A DNA stretch of 64,000 bases, taken from positions 194,181-258,180 of the forward strand of contig CAJJDN010000075.1 in NCBI GenBank assembly GCA_905182985.1, in the 5' to 3' direction. How positions within the stretch are numbered: position 1 is the stretch's first letter; each line of letters begins with the position of its first letter. Of this stretch, positions 1-12,099 are shown in pieces. The notes beneath the pieces were generated by a model that saw only the letters and a list, made by a program, of their open reading frames with translations, did not search any database and was not told where the DNA came from. Source of the stretch: Paramecium sonneborni (lineage: Eukaryota > Ciliophora > Oligohymenophorea > Peniculida > Parameciidae). The position numbers and the translations under genes are program-made.

Positions 1-802
1 TTCTAATAACTAAACATCCAAAGACAGTATGCAAGATAGATAAAAGTAAGAAAATAGTACCCAAAATATTATAGGCCTTCTTATTACCCATATAATTGAA
101 TAACATTGATACTGCCAAAAATAAAAGGGTAGGAATTTAAAGTAATGTATTCCATTCAATCCAATAATCAGCTGTTTATAATTATGATGGTAATTCTTGA
201 ACCTAATAGATTCTAATCCAACTTAAGAAAATTACTAAAGAAAGTGTTAGACTTAAATGATAATATTTTAATACCTTTAGAAATAAATTGATAATCTTAA
301 TACATTTGGTGATTTACAGAAATAACTATTGGTAATCAAAATTACAATTTATATTAGAATTTCAAGTATCTATCCAATTATTATTAAAAAGACAAATAAA
401 TCTTAAATTTTCTACTCCTAGATGGTAATGAGTAGAAATCCCATAAATTCATAAATAAAGATAGTAGTTATTGTGACACTAAAAACTAATTAAAATCTTG
501 TTAAGAAATTATTAGTTGTTTCTGTGTGATGTTGTTACGCTTGAATTGTTTTTTGATTTTAATCATAGGACCAATAAATTCTCTAATTTACTTAGAATGG
601 CTTACAACAAAAGTGAATATATTATTCCAATACCATCTATTATCATATAACTGATAAAGCCGTAATGTAAGTACATTAGTCCTCCAGAGACACTTAGTTA
701 TAATAAACTAAAAAAGAAAATTATTTTGATTCTCCTAAATATAATATCTATATCATCAGAATCCAAATCCTCCACTTCCTAATTTGACTGTTAATTTATC
801 AT
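1..802 (-). CDS. Multi-pass membrane protein, 5' portion (partial at left edge)
   Basis: An ATG at 800-802 opens a minus-strand frame beginning MINQQSNQEVEDLDSDD, an acidic N-terminus followed by hydrophobic stretches typical of membrane segments (for example IKIIFFFSLL and IFLLLSILHTVFGCLVIR near the left edge). Two short introns are well supported: 583-605 (23 nt) and 326-345 (20 nt), both GT...TAG on the minus strand. A frame change between about 540 and 480 is not fully explained; a 53-nt GT...TAG intron would fit but is longer than usual here. The gene runs off the window, so family and length are unknown; the repeated hydrophobic helices would suit a channel or transporter, but this is inference. 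Its start lies 29 bp downstream of the stop of the next minus-strand gene. Confidence 0.6.
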
Positions 803-831
803 TTAAATATTAATTAATATATATTACAATT

Positions 832-3569
832 TCACATTTTAAGTTCTATTTTCAGCAATCTTTTTTCTTCTTTAACTATAATACTATTCATCTATCCAAT
901 ATGCAGCAATTATAACTTAGTTTTTAATTTCAATTATTTTGTTTCAAATTCTTATTCGCTTTACTAAATTAATATTTTAAATATTAATACATTCAAAAAT
1001 TCGAAATATATTTAACTTTTCCACTAATTGTTCCTTCTTTTTATATTATCTTTTTTCCTCTAAAGACTTATATATTTAAATTTACTCTATTTTTAACTCT
1101 GATCTTAATTTTAATATTACATTTTCTCTCATAATTTATTTCTAGTTAATTATATCCAAAATATTAAAAATCTACCTTTTAATACTGAAATTATTCCTTT
1201 AATTATCCATACTTTTATGATTCTTCTTAATTTACTTTATTTTTATTCAATTCAATCAATTATTTTAACTTTTAACTTCATCCAAATTAATCTACGTTTA
1301 ATTAAATAAGGTTGAGTAATAAATTTATTAATTATTTTATAATTTAGACTCCTATATTTATTTATCAGATTAAGTCTTTATATTTTAAATTTAGAAAGTA
1401 ATGCTATCTTAATTAATTCGTTATTCAATTTTTTTTATTGATCTTCCATCAAAGAATTTGATCAAGATAATAAATCTATTTATCTTTATACCATTTAAGA
1501 GAAATTTTGTTTTTCTATTTAGAATTTTTTCGATTTAATATGGATTTTTTAAATTCTTATATTTGATTTTCTATCGAATTTCCTTTTTCTTTCAACTAAT
1601 ATAGCTTATTATTTAAATTAATTTTAGAGTATTTCCTTGTCTTTTTATTTAATTCATAAATTTTATTCTAATTATATAATTTTTTGTTATTATTCATTTC
1701 TTCTATGCTTTAAAATTGTATCTTCTTGTTAGAGATCTAAAATTATGAAATCTATTTATATTTATAATTTTTATTCTATCAGTGTATTATTATCTTAAAA
1801 ACCAAATTCTCATTTTAAAATTTTTTTTATTTATTTTAAATCTTCTATCTCATTATTCTTGATTCATAAAATCCTTTTAGATGTTTTAGTTTTTCTTAAT
1901 TTTAATCACTTTCATTTAATTGATAATTTAAAGTAGTTATTTGAGAAAATGATACAACTTCCTTTATTTTTTTTAGAATAGTAAATTGATTATCTTTTTA
2001 TTTTTGTTGCCATTCAGAGATTGTTGCAATAATATCAAGTATAAATTTCTTTAGATTTTCAGCTATAGAGTAAGATTTAATGACTAATACCTAAAACCAA
2101 TAGTAGATCTATTATTATTAGAAGCTAATTTTAATCTNAATACATTCAAAAATTCGAAATATATTTAACTTTTCCACTAATTGTTCCTTCTTTTTATATT
2201 ATCTTTTTTCCTCTAAAGACTTATATATTTAAATTTACTCTATTTTTAACTCTGATCTTAATTTTAATATTACATTTTCTCTCATAATTTATTTCTAGTT
2301 AATTATATCCAAAATATTAAAAATCTACCTTTTAATACTGAAATTATTCCTTTAATTATCCATACTTTTATGATTCTTCTTAATTTACTTTATTTTTATT
2401 CAATTCAATCAATTATTTTAACTTTTAACTTCATCCAAATTAATCTACGTTTAATTAAATAAGGTTGAGTAATAAATTTATTAATTATTTTATAATTTAG
2501 ACTCCTATATTTATTTATCAGATTAAGTCTTTATATTTTAAATTTAGAAAGTAATGCTATCTTAATTAATTCGTTATTCAATTTTTTTTATTGATCTTCC
2601 ATCAAAGAATTTGATCAAGATAATAAATCTATTTATCTTTATACCATTTAAGAGAAATTTTGTTTTTCTATTTAGAATTTTTTCGATTTAATATGGATTT
2701 TTTAAATTCTTATATTTGATTTTCTATCGAATTTCCTTTTTCTTTCAACTAATATAGCTTATTATTTAAATTAATTTTAGAGTATTTCCTTGTCTTTTTA
2801 TTTAATTCATAAATTTTATTCTAATTATATAATTTTTTGTTATTATTCATTTCTTCTATGCTTTAAAATTGTATCTTCTTGTTAGAGATCTAAAATTATG
2901 AAATCTATTTATATTTATAATTTTTATTCTATCAGTGTATTATTATCTTAAAAACCAAATTCTCATTTTAAAATTTTTTTTATTTATTTTAAATCTTCTA
3001 TCTCATTATTCTTGATTCATAAAATCCTTTTAGATGTTTTAGTTTTTCTTAATTTTAATCACTTTCATTTAATTGATAATTTAAAGTAGTTATTTGAGAA
3101 AATGATACAACTTCCTTTATTTTTTTTAGAATAGTAAATTGATTATCTTTTTATTTTTGTTGCCATTCAGAGATTGTTGCAATAATATCAAGTATAAATT
3201 TCTTTAGATTTTCAGCTATAGAGTAAGATTTAATGACTAATACCTAAAACCAATAGTAGATCTATTATTATTAGAAGCTAATTTTAATCTCTCTTGAGTT
3301 GCAATTGTTAATTTTAATTTTTCAATTCCTGTTAATGAATAAAATTAAATTGACAATTCTTGGAATATTTTTTTTTGTTCTTTATTCTAATTATAAAGTG
3401 AATGAGTTCTAGAAATTTCAAAATTTATTTAAATAATAGAGAAATTTGAATTTATCAATCATCTTTAGATTAAAGATAGAATATCATTAGATACCCATGA
3501 ATTTGCAGATAAATGTGTTTATTTGTAATTTAATGATCTAATTCTAATCAATACTCTTATATTTAACAT
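832..3569 (-). CDS. Coiled-coil protein (interrupted by an assembly duplication)
   Basis: Minus-strand gene rich in Lys, Glu and Gln with heptad-like stretches (ILKKIKEVV, EKLKHLKGFYESRI), ending at TGA 832-834. The sequence reads sensibly from unique DNA at 3291-3441 into the repeated block and out again at 985, so the real gene contains the 1152-bp block once; the second copy and the N at 2138 are probably artefacts. A 35-nt GT...TAG intron near 3240 joins two frames. The best ATG is 3567-3569, but that frame meets TGA at 3459-3461, so either a first intron was missed or the start lies elsewhere. No enzymatic motif seen. It is divergent from the next gene with only 49 bp between the two putative starts, which implies a shared promoter region. 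Confidence 0.6.
986..3290. repeat. Tandem copies of a 1152-bp block around N (2138)
   Basis: Bases 986-2137 recur as 2139-3290, with no difference found at the points compared. The copies are separated by a single N. The copied block is coding sequence of one coiled-coil gene, and the flanking unique sequence fits one copy only. Probable unmerged contig overlap. Confidence 0.9.
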
Positions 3570-3618
3570 AAAAAATAATATTTTTAATTTGTTTTAACGA
3601 ATTAATTTAAATTAAGAA

Positions 3619-5636
3619 ATGAATTAAATGGATGGATTGATTGAGGAGAATACATAATTAAAGAAAGCAATAATATCTTCGAAGGCTGTTATATCAAGAA
3701 AGATAAGTATATAAAATAATAGCATCATTTAGATGAATTTGAAACTTTGCAAGCTATTAATGATGAATTAAAATTGTAAGTTGATAAATTGAAATTGGAA
3801 AATAATGAATTAAATTAAAAAATTAGAATTGCATTTCATGAAAAAAAATAAACAGAATAATAATTTGATAATGCAAGCAAAAATTGGAAATTGTTAATTG
3901 AACAAAAATAACGAGAATTAGAAGAAATATAAAATAAATTAAGTCCATCTTTTGATTAAGATATGATAAGAATAAAATTAATTAATGAATTAGAAATACC
4001 TCATAGATAACAACTTGAAGTTAAATAGAATGAGATAGAAAAATTAAATGAAATAATATATTAATTAAAAAGAAATTTGGATCTTGAAATAGCAAAAGTT
4101 GAAACAACAAAATTAGAAAATGGAAAAGAAATAAAATTACTTTAAGATAGATTTAAATTAGATAAATCTGATTTATAATATTAAATAGAAGAATTAACAA
4201 AAATAATTGAAGATAGTAAGGATAGAGATTTAATAAGAAGATTAAGAAAAGATTTAGATGAATATAAATTGAAGTTTAATAACTCAGATTCTGAAAATTA
4301 AGAATTAAGAAATGAGAGAGATAAAATAAGAGAAGAGAAAAATGAAATAATGATTAAATTTGCTAGATAGATAGATTAAGAAAGAAATGATAAACGTTAA
4401 TATAAAAGTGATTTTGATAAACTCTAAGTTCGTACAAGATTTGTAGAGGATGAATTAAGAAAAGAGAAATAAAGAAGAGAATAAATTAGTACTGATTTTG
4501 AAATTTTAAAAACTGAAAAAGATTAATTATTAACAGATATTAGAAAAAAGGATGATACTATACATTATTTATAAAGAAAAATAGGAGATATGGAAGAAGA
4601 ACAATTAGAATAAGAATAAAAAGTTTAAGATAAATTAACTCGTTTATATTAAGATGAACATGATAAATATTTATAAGAGAGAAACAAAGCTGTTACTTTA
4701 TAAAAAGATGTTGATAATTTAAAAAAAAGATTTAGTGATTTATAAGATGATTATAAAATATTAAAAGATAGATATTTAAAAGAAAATAATGATAACAAAG
4801 ATGCAAATAAAATATAAATTGAAGAAATTGAAAAATTAAAGAAAACTCTTTCTTAATAATTAAAAGATATTGGAGATTTAGAAAGATCAAATAAAAATAG
4901 AGAAGAATAAATACATGATATTGAAAATGAAAATGAAACTTTAAAAAGAAGAAATAGAGAATTATAACACAGAATTTAATTGATTGAAGTCAATCCTTTA
5001 CCTTCTCCATAATAAGCATAAATGATATTTAATTAATCATAATTCCCAAGTTTTGCTTAAGTACCTTAGTATGCTTAATAAATATAAGAATAATATGATA
5101 CTAAACCTAAACCTAATACATCTGTTTAATCAGAAAATGAACTTTAAAATAAAAATTAAACTTTAAAGTAAACTATTTAATAGATTACAGAAGAAAATAA
5201 AAACTTAATTTAAAAGAATAAGAAACTAAGTACTAAATTAAAAGAAGCAAATGATAAGATTTTGGAACTTTCAATGAAAAATACTCTTCTACAAAAACAA
5301 TTACAAAAATTCAATTCTGTCCCTTCTATTAATCATTAAGGATAATATGGAAATTAGACTCATTCTTAATCTCCTCTTAGATATGATTATGAAAATTATG
5401 AATAATAGGATATAAGGTATGAATAACAAATTCATACTGATACAAGATTGGATAGATTTGATAGGCAAGATAGATATGCTTAACCTTCTTATGATAAATA
5501 TAGATCTAAAAATTAATCAGGAACAAATTAATAAACAAAATAGGGTTTTCATAATGAAATTCATGATGATGATTTACTTAATAAAGTAATGATGTTGACT
5601 AATAATAATAATACCAGTTAGACTAAATATTGGTGA
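3619..5636 (+). CDS. Long coiled-coil protein, 663 aa
   Basis: ATG 3619 opens a frame that, after removal of a 26-nt intron (3707-3732, GT...TAG), runs to TGA 5634-5636 for 664 codons including the stop. Residues from about 30 to 450 are almost continuous charged coiled coil (many E/K/R/Q heptads, e.g. EELTKIIEDSK, ERDKIREEKNEI). A Pro/Gln-rich linker follows (NPLPSPQQAQ), then a second shorter coiled coil and a disordered tail with Tyr, Asp and Arg (RLDRFDRQDRYAQP). No catalytic domain is visible. The architecture resembles basal-body or centrosomal scaffold proteins, but I could not match it to a named family. The divergent minus-strand gene starts 49 bp upstream. Confidence 0.8.
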
Positions 5637-6283
5637 TTTTTTTACTTATATAATCAAAACTTAAGTTAACATATATATAATACAAATATTGTTTCTTTTT
5701 ATTTTATTATTAAAACATATTAATGTGCTAATTTCATCTTATCTATATCAGAATTACCTTCACTTTCAATTTACACTATTAGTTATTATTTTTTACTAAA
5801 TTCTTAAATTTTGTTATTAAGCAACAATTAATTTTATCCATTTTTCCTTTAAATTATTATACAGACACAATAAATACTATTAAATTTGGATAAAAGTTTA
5901 GTATGCCATAATAGTTCAACTACTGGTTAGTTAAAATTAATAAAATCTTTGAAATAGATCCTTTGATTATTCATTGGATTAGAATGACTTTTTTTGAAAG
6001 AATTTTTGTCCTTCAACAAATATACAAAATCAATCTTTAGATGATATTTCCCAAATTTTACATTTTCATATTTTTAAATGAATTGAAACTATTTACATCA
6101 AATAAATATTCTTATTATGACAATAAAAAGAAATCCAATGGTATGAAGAAAGAGCAAATTTTGTAATGATATTTAAATTTAACAATACTATATTCATCAT
6201 AATTTTTCTTATTAATTGTAGTATAGATAATGTTTTAAAACAGATTTTAAATATATTATATTACAAAATAAATATTATTTAAA
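5637..6283. other. Unresolved stretch between genes
   Basis: No recognised gene. A TGA-free plus-strand frame of 149 codons exists (ATG 5723 to TGA 6167-6169), with a hydrophobic, Phe/Ile-rich translation, but an overlapping second frame is also open for long stretches, so it cannot be told from chance at this base composition. The first copy of the triplicated block begins inside it at 6130. Confidence 0.4.
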
Positions 6284-6588
6284 ATGTTACATATGAAACC
6301 TTAAACACCAACGTTTGGAGATAAAAATAATTCACGAAAACCTTAGATTTAGATAAGTGAAATAAATAGTAATTCTCGCTTTTATAGTATACCGACTCGT
6401 TAAACAAATGCCTAAAGCAGAAGTTCATCTTAAAGAAAAAAATAAGATTAGATGGTATATCTATTTTTAAATGATAGATAAAAAAATGGAAGGAACTATA
6501 TGATGAACAAACCAATTATTACATGAGATTGTTAAAAGTCAATAATATAGATTTTGTTGAGTTACCAAAGTTTTAACTATAAAAATGA
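6284..6588 (+). CDS. Hypothetical 93-aa protein
   Basis: ATG 6284-6286, a 23-nt intron at 6455-6477 (GTATAT...GATAG) and TGA 6586-6588 give 94 codons with the stop. The N-terminal half is polar, Ser/Gln/Arg-rich and probably disordered; the C-terminal half is more ordered (KKWKELYDEQTNYYMRLL). Without splicing the frame would continue to a different stop, but the spliced form has the more natural composition. No family recognised. An apparently identical copy lies at 7841-8145 in the second block copy. Confidence 0.55.
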
Positions 6589-6612
6589 ATCAATACTTAA
6601 TTAATTTTTAGT

Positions 6613-7029
6613 ATGATAGATTTTGAATTCAATAAAATCAATAAATAACTTTTCCTTTTATTACAAAATACCATAGTTTATTTCAAAAAAGCTACTCTAT
6701 AATATAAAAAATAAATTATTTTGAATATTATAGTTTTTTAATAATTAAATAAAATTCTGAGATAACCCTTTATATATCTCATTTTAAATTTGATTCTGTC
6801 ATAAATCTCAATAAAACACACATTATTTAGATTTATTTTAATTAAATCAATTTCTTAATTAAGATGGATAAGAGAATATAAAAAACATAAAATTTTCAAA
6901 GAAATTTAAACACCCACTTTTAGTAAGAAGAAAACTGATTTACTTTAAATTTATTTAGAAGAAATCACTAGAAGTGAAGGAGGTTTGCAGAATTATTTGA
7001 AACTTAATTAAAATAAGGAGAGAAATTGA
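6613..7029 (+). CDS. Hypothetical 138-aa protein
   Basis: Uninterrupted frame of 139 codons including the stop from ATG 6613 to TGA 7027-7029, starting 24 bp after the preceding gene and convergent with Hikeshi. The first two thirds are rich in Ile, Leu and Gln; the end is charged (KKKTDLLQIYLEEITRSE). No motif recognised. Apparently identical copies are at 8170-8586 and 9306-9722 in the other block copies. Confidence 0.45.
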
Positions 7030-7094
7030 ATAAATAATCAATTTTAGTTAATAGATAATAAACAATAAAATTAATGATAAATAATAAATAAACA

Positions 7095-7667
7095 TCACTT
7101 AGTGGTTTTATATATAAAGTTTGGATTTTCTTTATATTTTTGTTATAATTTTTGAAGCCAAATTTAAAGGACATTGGCTGGTGTGACTAAAACATCTATT
7201 TCCTATCCATTAATCACAACTTCTTTATTATAAGCAGTCATAAAATTATAAAGGTTTTGTGCTATTGTTAAACCATATTTTAGTTTGTTTTGAGCATCAT
7301 TAGTTAATTATACAAGTTCTGTAATCTATTCATTAATAGGTTCGACACTAAGTACTAATTTAATTTAATCTTAATTGGTTAATATTTAATTGAAAGATGT
7401 AGCAAAAATGTCTGAAGGTCTTTGATTAGCAATAGCACCTAAGAATGAAATTCCATCAAAAGGATATCTAGAGTAAAATAAACACACTGCATATCCTTCA
7501 GGTATAGGATTGAGTAAAAATAAAGCTATTGAGTGCATTTACTTGGCATTTTAAACATCCATAAAATAATAATTTCCATTCATCAAAAATTAAGTCTAAC
7601 TCAAGAATCCTGGAATCATCACACCAAAAGGTGCTTACACTAAATTAGAACCAATTTGATTATACAT
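7095..7667 (-). CDS. Hikeshi/OPI10-family nuclear import carrier (block copy 1)
   Basis: Intronless minus-strand frame of 190 aa, close to the usual length of about 200 aa. Hikeshi carries HSP70 into the nucleus after heat stress. The N-terminal domain is recognisable: an opening with PFGVMIPGF, then LLNPIPEGYAVCLFYSRYP corresponding to the family's PFPEG...YFSYP segment, GISFLGAIANQRPSDIF for the conserved GF..N.KPS.IF region, and later a helix around LYNFMTAYN and PANVLQIWLQKL for the C-terminal part. Gln residues are encoded by TAA and TAG. The start ATG is at 7665-7667 and stop TGA at 7095-7097. This is one of three apparently identical copies and is probably the same gene as the other two. 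Confidence 0.85.
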
Positions 7668-7840
7668 TTTATTAAAATAGTAATANGAAATCCAATGGTA
7701 TGAAGAAAGAGCAAATTTTGTAATGATATTTAAATTTAACAATACTATATTCATCATAATTTTTCTTATTAATTGTAGTATAGATAATGTTTTAAAACAG
7801 ATTTTAAATATATTATATTACAAAATAAATATTATTTAAA

Positions 7841-8145
7841 ATGTTACATATGAAACCTTAAACACCAACGTTTGGAGATAAAAATAATTCACGAAAACCT
7901 TAGATTTAGATAAGTGAAATAAATAGTAATTCTCGCTTTTATAGTATACCGACTCGTTAAACAAATGCCTAAAGCAGAAGTTCATCTTAAAGAAAAAAAT
8001 AAGATTAGATGGTATATCTATTTTTAAATGATAGATAAAAAAATGGAAGGAACTATATGATGAACAAACCAATTATTACATGAGATTGTTAAAAGTCAAT
8101 AATATAGATTTTGTTGAGTTACCAAAGTTTTAACTATAAAAATGA
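7841..8145 (+). CDS. Hypothetical 93-aa protein (block copy 2)
   Basis: Apparently identical copy of the gene at 6284-6588, offset by 1557 bp, with the same 23-nt intron. Likely an assembly duplicate rather than a paralogue. Confidence 0.5.
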
Positions 8146-8169
8146 ATCAATACTTAATTAATTTTTAGT

Positions 8170-8586
8170 ATGATAGATTTTGAATTCAATAAAATCAATA
8201 AATAACTTTTCCTTTTATTACAAAATACCATAGTTTATTTCAAAAAAGCTACTCTATAATATAAAAAATAAATTATTTTGAATATTATAGTTTTTTAATA
8301 ATTAAATAAAATTCTGAGATAACCCTTTATATATCTCATTTTAAATTTGATTCTGTCATAAATCTCAATAAAACACACATTATTTAGATTTATTTTAATT
8401 AAATCAATTTCTTAATTAAGATGGATAAGAGAATATAAAAAACATAAAATTTTCAAAGAAATTTAAACACCCACTTTTAGTAAGAAGAAAACTGATTTAC
8501 TTTAAATTTATTTAGAAGAAATCACTAGAAGTGAAGGAGGTTTGCAGAATTATTTGAAACTTAATTAAAATAAGGAGAGAAATTGA
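8170..8586 (+). CDS. Hypothetical 138-aa protein (block copy 2)
   Basis: Apparently identical copy of the frame at 6613-7029, offset by 1557 bp; probable assembly duplicate. Confidence 0.4.
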
Positions 8587-8651
8587 ATAAATAATCAATT
8601 TTAGTTAATAGATAATAAACAATAAAATTAATGATAAATAATAAATAAACA

Positions 8652-9224
8652 TCACTTAGTGGTTTTATATATAAAGTTTGGATTTTCTTTATATTTTTGT
8701 TATAATTTTTGAAGCCAAATTTAAAGGACATTGGCTGGTGTGACTAAAACATCTATTTCCTATCCATTAATCACAACTTCTTTATTATAAGCAGTCATAA
8801 AATTATAAAGGTTTTGTGCTATTGTTAAACCATATTTTAGTTTGTTTTGAGCATCATTAGTTAATTATACAAGTTCTGTAATCTATTCATTAATAGGTTC
8901 GACACTAAGTACTAATTTAATTTAATCTTAATTGGTTAATATTTAATTGAAAGATGTAGCAAAAATGTCTGAAGGTCTTTGATTAGCAATAGCACCTAAG
9001 AATGAAATTCCATCAAAAGGATATCTAGAGTAAAATAAACACACTGCATATCCTTCAGGTATAGGATTGAGTAAAAATAAAGCTATTGAGTGCATTTACT
9101 TGGCATTTTAAACATCCATAAAATAATAATTTCCATTCATCAAAAATTAAGTCTAACTCAAGAATCCTGGAATCATCACACCAAAAGGTGCTTACACTAA
9201 ATTAGAACCAATTTGATTATACAT
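8652..9224 (-). CDS. Hikeshi/OPI10-family protein (block copy 2)
   Basis: Apparently identical to the Hikeshi gene at 7095-7667 (offset 1557). Same 190-aa product. Probable assembly duplicate; count as one gene. Confidence 0.75.
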
Positions 9225-9305
9225 TTTATTAAAATAGTAATAANTTTTGTTGAGTTACCAAAGTTTTAACTATAAAAATGAATCAATACTTAATTAATTT
9301 TTAGT

Positions 9306-9722
9306 ATGATAGATTTTGAATTCAATAAAATCAATAAATAACTTTTCCTTTTATTACAAAATACCATAGTTTATTTCAAAAAAGCTACTCTATAATATAA
9401 AAAATAAATTATTTTGAATATTATAGTTTTTTAATAATTAAATAAAATTCTGAGATAACCCTTTATATATCTCATTTTAAATTTGATTCTGTCATAAATC
9501 TCAATAAAACACACATTATTTAGATTTATTTTAATTAAATCAATTTCTTAATTAAGATGGATAAGAGAATATAAAAAACATAAAATTTTCAAAGAAATTT
9601 AAACACCCACTTTTAGTAAGAAGAAAACTGATTTACTTTAAATTTATTTAGAAGAAATCACTAGAAGTGAAGGAGGTTTGCAGAATTATTTGAAACTTAA
9701 TTAAAATAAGGAGAGAAATTGA
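9306..9722 (+). CDS. Hypothetical 138-aa protein (block copy 3)
   Basis: Third copy of the frame at 6613-7029 (offset 2693 from the first), lying wholly inside the shortest block copy. Confidence 0.4.
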
Positions 9723-9787
9723 ATAAATAATCAATTTTAGTTAATAGATAATAAACAATAAAATTAATGATAAATAATAAATAAACA

Positions 9788-10360
9788 TCACTTAGTGGTT
9801 TTATATATAAAGTTTGGATTTTCTTTATATTTTTGTTATAATTTTTGAAGCCAAATTTAAAGGACATTGGCTGGTGTGACTAAAACATCTATTTCCTATC
9901 CATTAATCACAACTTCTTTATTATAAGCAGTCATAAAATTATAAAGGTTTTGTGCTATTGTTAAACCATATTTTAGTTTGTTTTGAGCATCATTAGTTAA
10001 TTATACAAGTTCTGTAATCTATTCATTAATAGGTTCGACACTAAGTACTAATTTAATTTAATCTTAATTGGTTAATATTTAATTGAAAGATGTAGCAAAA
10101 ATGTCTGAAGGTCTTTGATTAGCAATAGCACCTAAGAATGAAATTCCATCAAAAGGATATCTAGAGTAAAATAAACACACTGCATATCCTTCAGGTATAG
10201 GATTGAGTAAAAATAAAGCTATTGAGTGCATTTACTTGGCATTTTAAACATCCATAAAATAATAATTTCCATTCATCAAAAATTAAGTCTAACTCAAGAA
10301 TCCTGGAATCATCACACCAAAAGGTGCTTACACTAAATTAGAACCAATTTGATTATACAT
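9788..10360 (-). CDS. Hikeshi/OPI10-family protein (block copy 3)
   Basis: Third copy of the Hikeshi gene, 190 aa, ATG 10358-10360 and TGA 9788-9790. This copy is contiguous with the unique sequence to its right and is the best representative for the 5' side. Confidence 0.8.
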
Positions 10361-10521
10361 TTTATTAAAATAGTAATAATGAAATAAAAATTATACATTT
10401 TCTATATCACAAATAGAATGTTCCAGGTTTTTCTATTTAATATATAAAAACTTTAGATGTACAATTCTGATAAGGATAATAGATATTTATATAAAATAAT
10501 AATAATAATATATAGATTTGA

Positions 10522-11335
10522 TCAATTTACATCATCATCATCATCATAATCTCCATATTTTAGTTTAGATGATTGTTGACCTCTTAATGATTTCTACTAG
10601 AAATTCATTTAAGCACCAGGAATAGAACTTTCAGGGTTTTATTATTACAATTATTTTTATTTAATTTAAGATTGACTTTTAGATATGACCAGAGAACCAT
10701 TGTCAAAAATATAATCATCTTATTTAGGTGTATTCGTTTCTTCAATTTTTGCATATTTAGATAAATTCTATGAAATCTATTTCATCTCTTAATCTCCTAT
10801 TCCTGTAAGAGATTCTATCTATTTAAGTCTTTCTTCATTTTAATTTTTATGTCTTCTAATTTTTACATCTACTTATTCCTATTACAATAATCTTTTATGA
10901 CGCAAACCCCTTAATAGAGTTTAAAATTTTACACTGAAGGTATAAATGCTAATAATTAAGGTTAAAGACTTGTTTTAATCTAATATAATCTATCATCTTT
11001 TATATACAAATTTTATTGACTAAATGATATTTCAAAATTTAATACCTTTTTATATTGTTTTCCAAAATTTCATTTACTTCTTTTAAATATTCAGCATATT
11101 TTTGTTTTTAAGAATTTCTAATCAAATTATTAAAATAATAATCTTTACTTTTCAGATTTTAACTTATTCAACTATTCCGTTGTCAATTTAATTAATGCCT
11201 GATTGATTTTATTATCATTTAAATTTTGCAGATTTTTTATACTCTCATCAAGATACTATCTCTTTACTTACCTATGTAGCAAATATGAATTTACATTTCA
11301 TGAAATATTGCATCGTAGTCTGTCACAGAAATCAT
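10522..11335 (-). CDS. Hypothetical coiled-coil protein with acidic tail
   Basis: Minus-strand gene starting MISVTDYDAIFHEM at 11335, 24 bp after the VTI1 stop. Tiny GT...TAG introns (23, 31 and 26 nt near the 5' half) restore one frame through coiled-coil segments such as SIKNLQNLNDNK and EYLKEVNEILENN. The middle exon structure around 10900-11000 is uncertain. The 3' exon is clear: ERLKQIESLTGIGDQEM, a Gln-rich stretch, then a tail with five consecutive Asp before TGA 10522-10524. The neighbouring SNARE gene and the helical character would be compatible with a trafficking role, but nothing in the sequence proves it. Confidence 0.6.
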
Positions 11336-11359
11336 TAATAAAAAATTTAAAAATATTAA

Positions 11360-12016
11360 TCAGGCATATTTATACACTAACACAATTGAGATTCCAGTCA
11401 AAAAAATAGCCAATACTATTAGGAAAATAATTTTGCGTTCTCTCATCTTTTATTAAATTCTTGACAATGTACTATTCGATTCTCCTAAGTCATATTAAAT
11501 TTCTGGCATTTTATTGATATTTCTATCCAATATCTCCGTTTAACCATTTAATTAAACCTAAATGTTCGTAGATATTTATTCTATTTCAAAGCATACTTTT
11601 TTTGCCTCTTCCAATTATATTGTTTATTTGACTAATTTATCTTAAGTATTTATAAATTATATTTATTAATTTTCTTATTCACCAAATAAAGAATCCTTTA
11701 CTTTTTAAGATTAAATCTCATCCTATATTATTTTAAATTATTTTTTTAATGCTTCAGTCTCTGATTTATATGTTTTCACTTTATTTTTCAATTCTTATCT
11801 ATCTGCTTAGGGTACACTTGTTGATTCAATATCCATTTATTATAACTAAACTCATAAAAATAATCATTTTACACAATTCTGCAAATCGCTGAAAATTTAA
11901 CTTATCTCATTAAAAGTTTCATTTGATTGATTTATTTATGTTTATCTAATCAGTGAACAGATTTATTATTAATATTTTTCAAATTCTACTTCATAACTGC
12001 TGAAAACTTCAGACAT
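11360..12016 (-). CDS. VTI1: VTI1-type v-SNARE, 209 aa
   Basis: A Qb-SNARE that drives vesicle fusion in Golgi-endosome-vacuole traffic. The frame starts MSEVFSSYEVEFEKY at 12016, has one 27-nt intron (11846-11872) and ends with TGA 11360-11362: 210 codons with the stop, close to VTI1 family length. Domains in order: N-terminal helical bundle including LQQMDIES and NKVKTYKSETEALKKQF as in VTI1; the SNARE motif with EQISTNIQVQLNGQTEILDR, whose central layer is Gln; a linker; and a C-terminal membrane anchor KIIFLIVLAIFLTGISIVLV with only a short lumenal tail. First of three head-to-tail minus-strand genes (next one 24 bp downstream, another 83 bp upstream). Confidence 0.9.
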
Positions 12017-12099
12017 CTTCTATTCTTAATAAATGTATAAATATAATATAAATAAAATTATATGTTAAATATCAGAAAATAAAGTATTTAAATTTATGA

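Larger units (their letters stand above)
6130..10379. repeat. Three tandem copies of one block around two N bases
   Basis: 6130-7685 (1556 bp) recurs as 7687-9242, and its last 1135 bp recur again as 9245-10379; copies appear identical and are separated by N at 7686 and by N at 9244. The block carries two small plus-strand genes and the Hikeshi gene. The pattern of progressively shorter overlapping copies is that of unmerged contig ends, not of gene amplification. Confidence 0.9.

Noticed and set aside
6130..10379. True tandem amplification of the Hikeshi gene
   Set aside because: Copies appear identical, separated by single N bases and successively shorter; five loci show the same pattern, so contig overlap is far more likely.
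11203..11409. Plus-strand ORF of 68 codons
   Set aside because: Antisense to the end of the VTI1 SNARE gene and the start of its neighbour.
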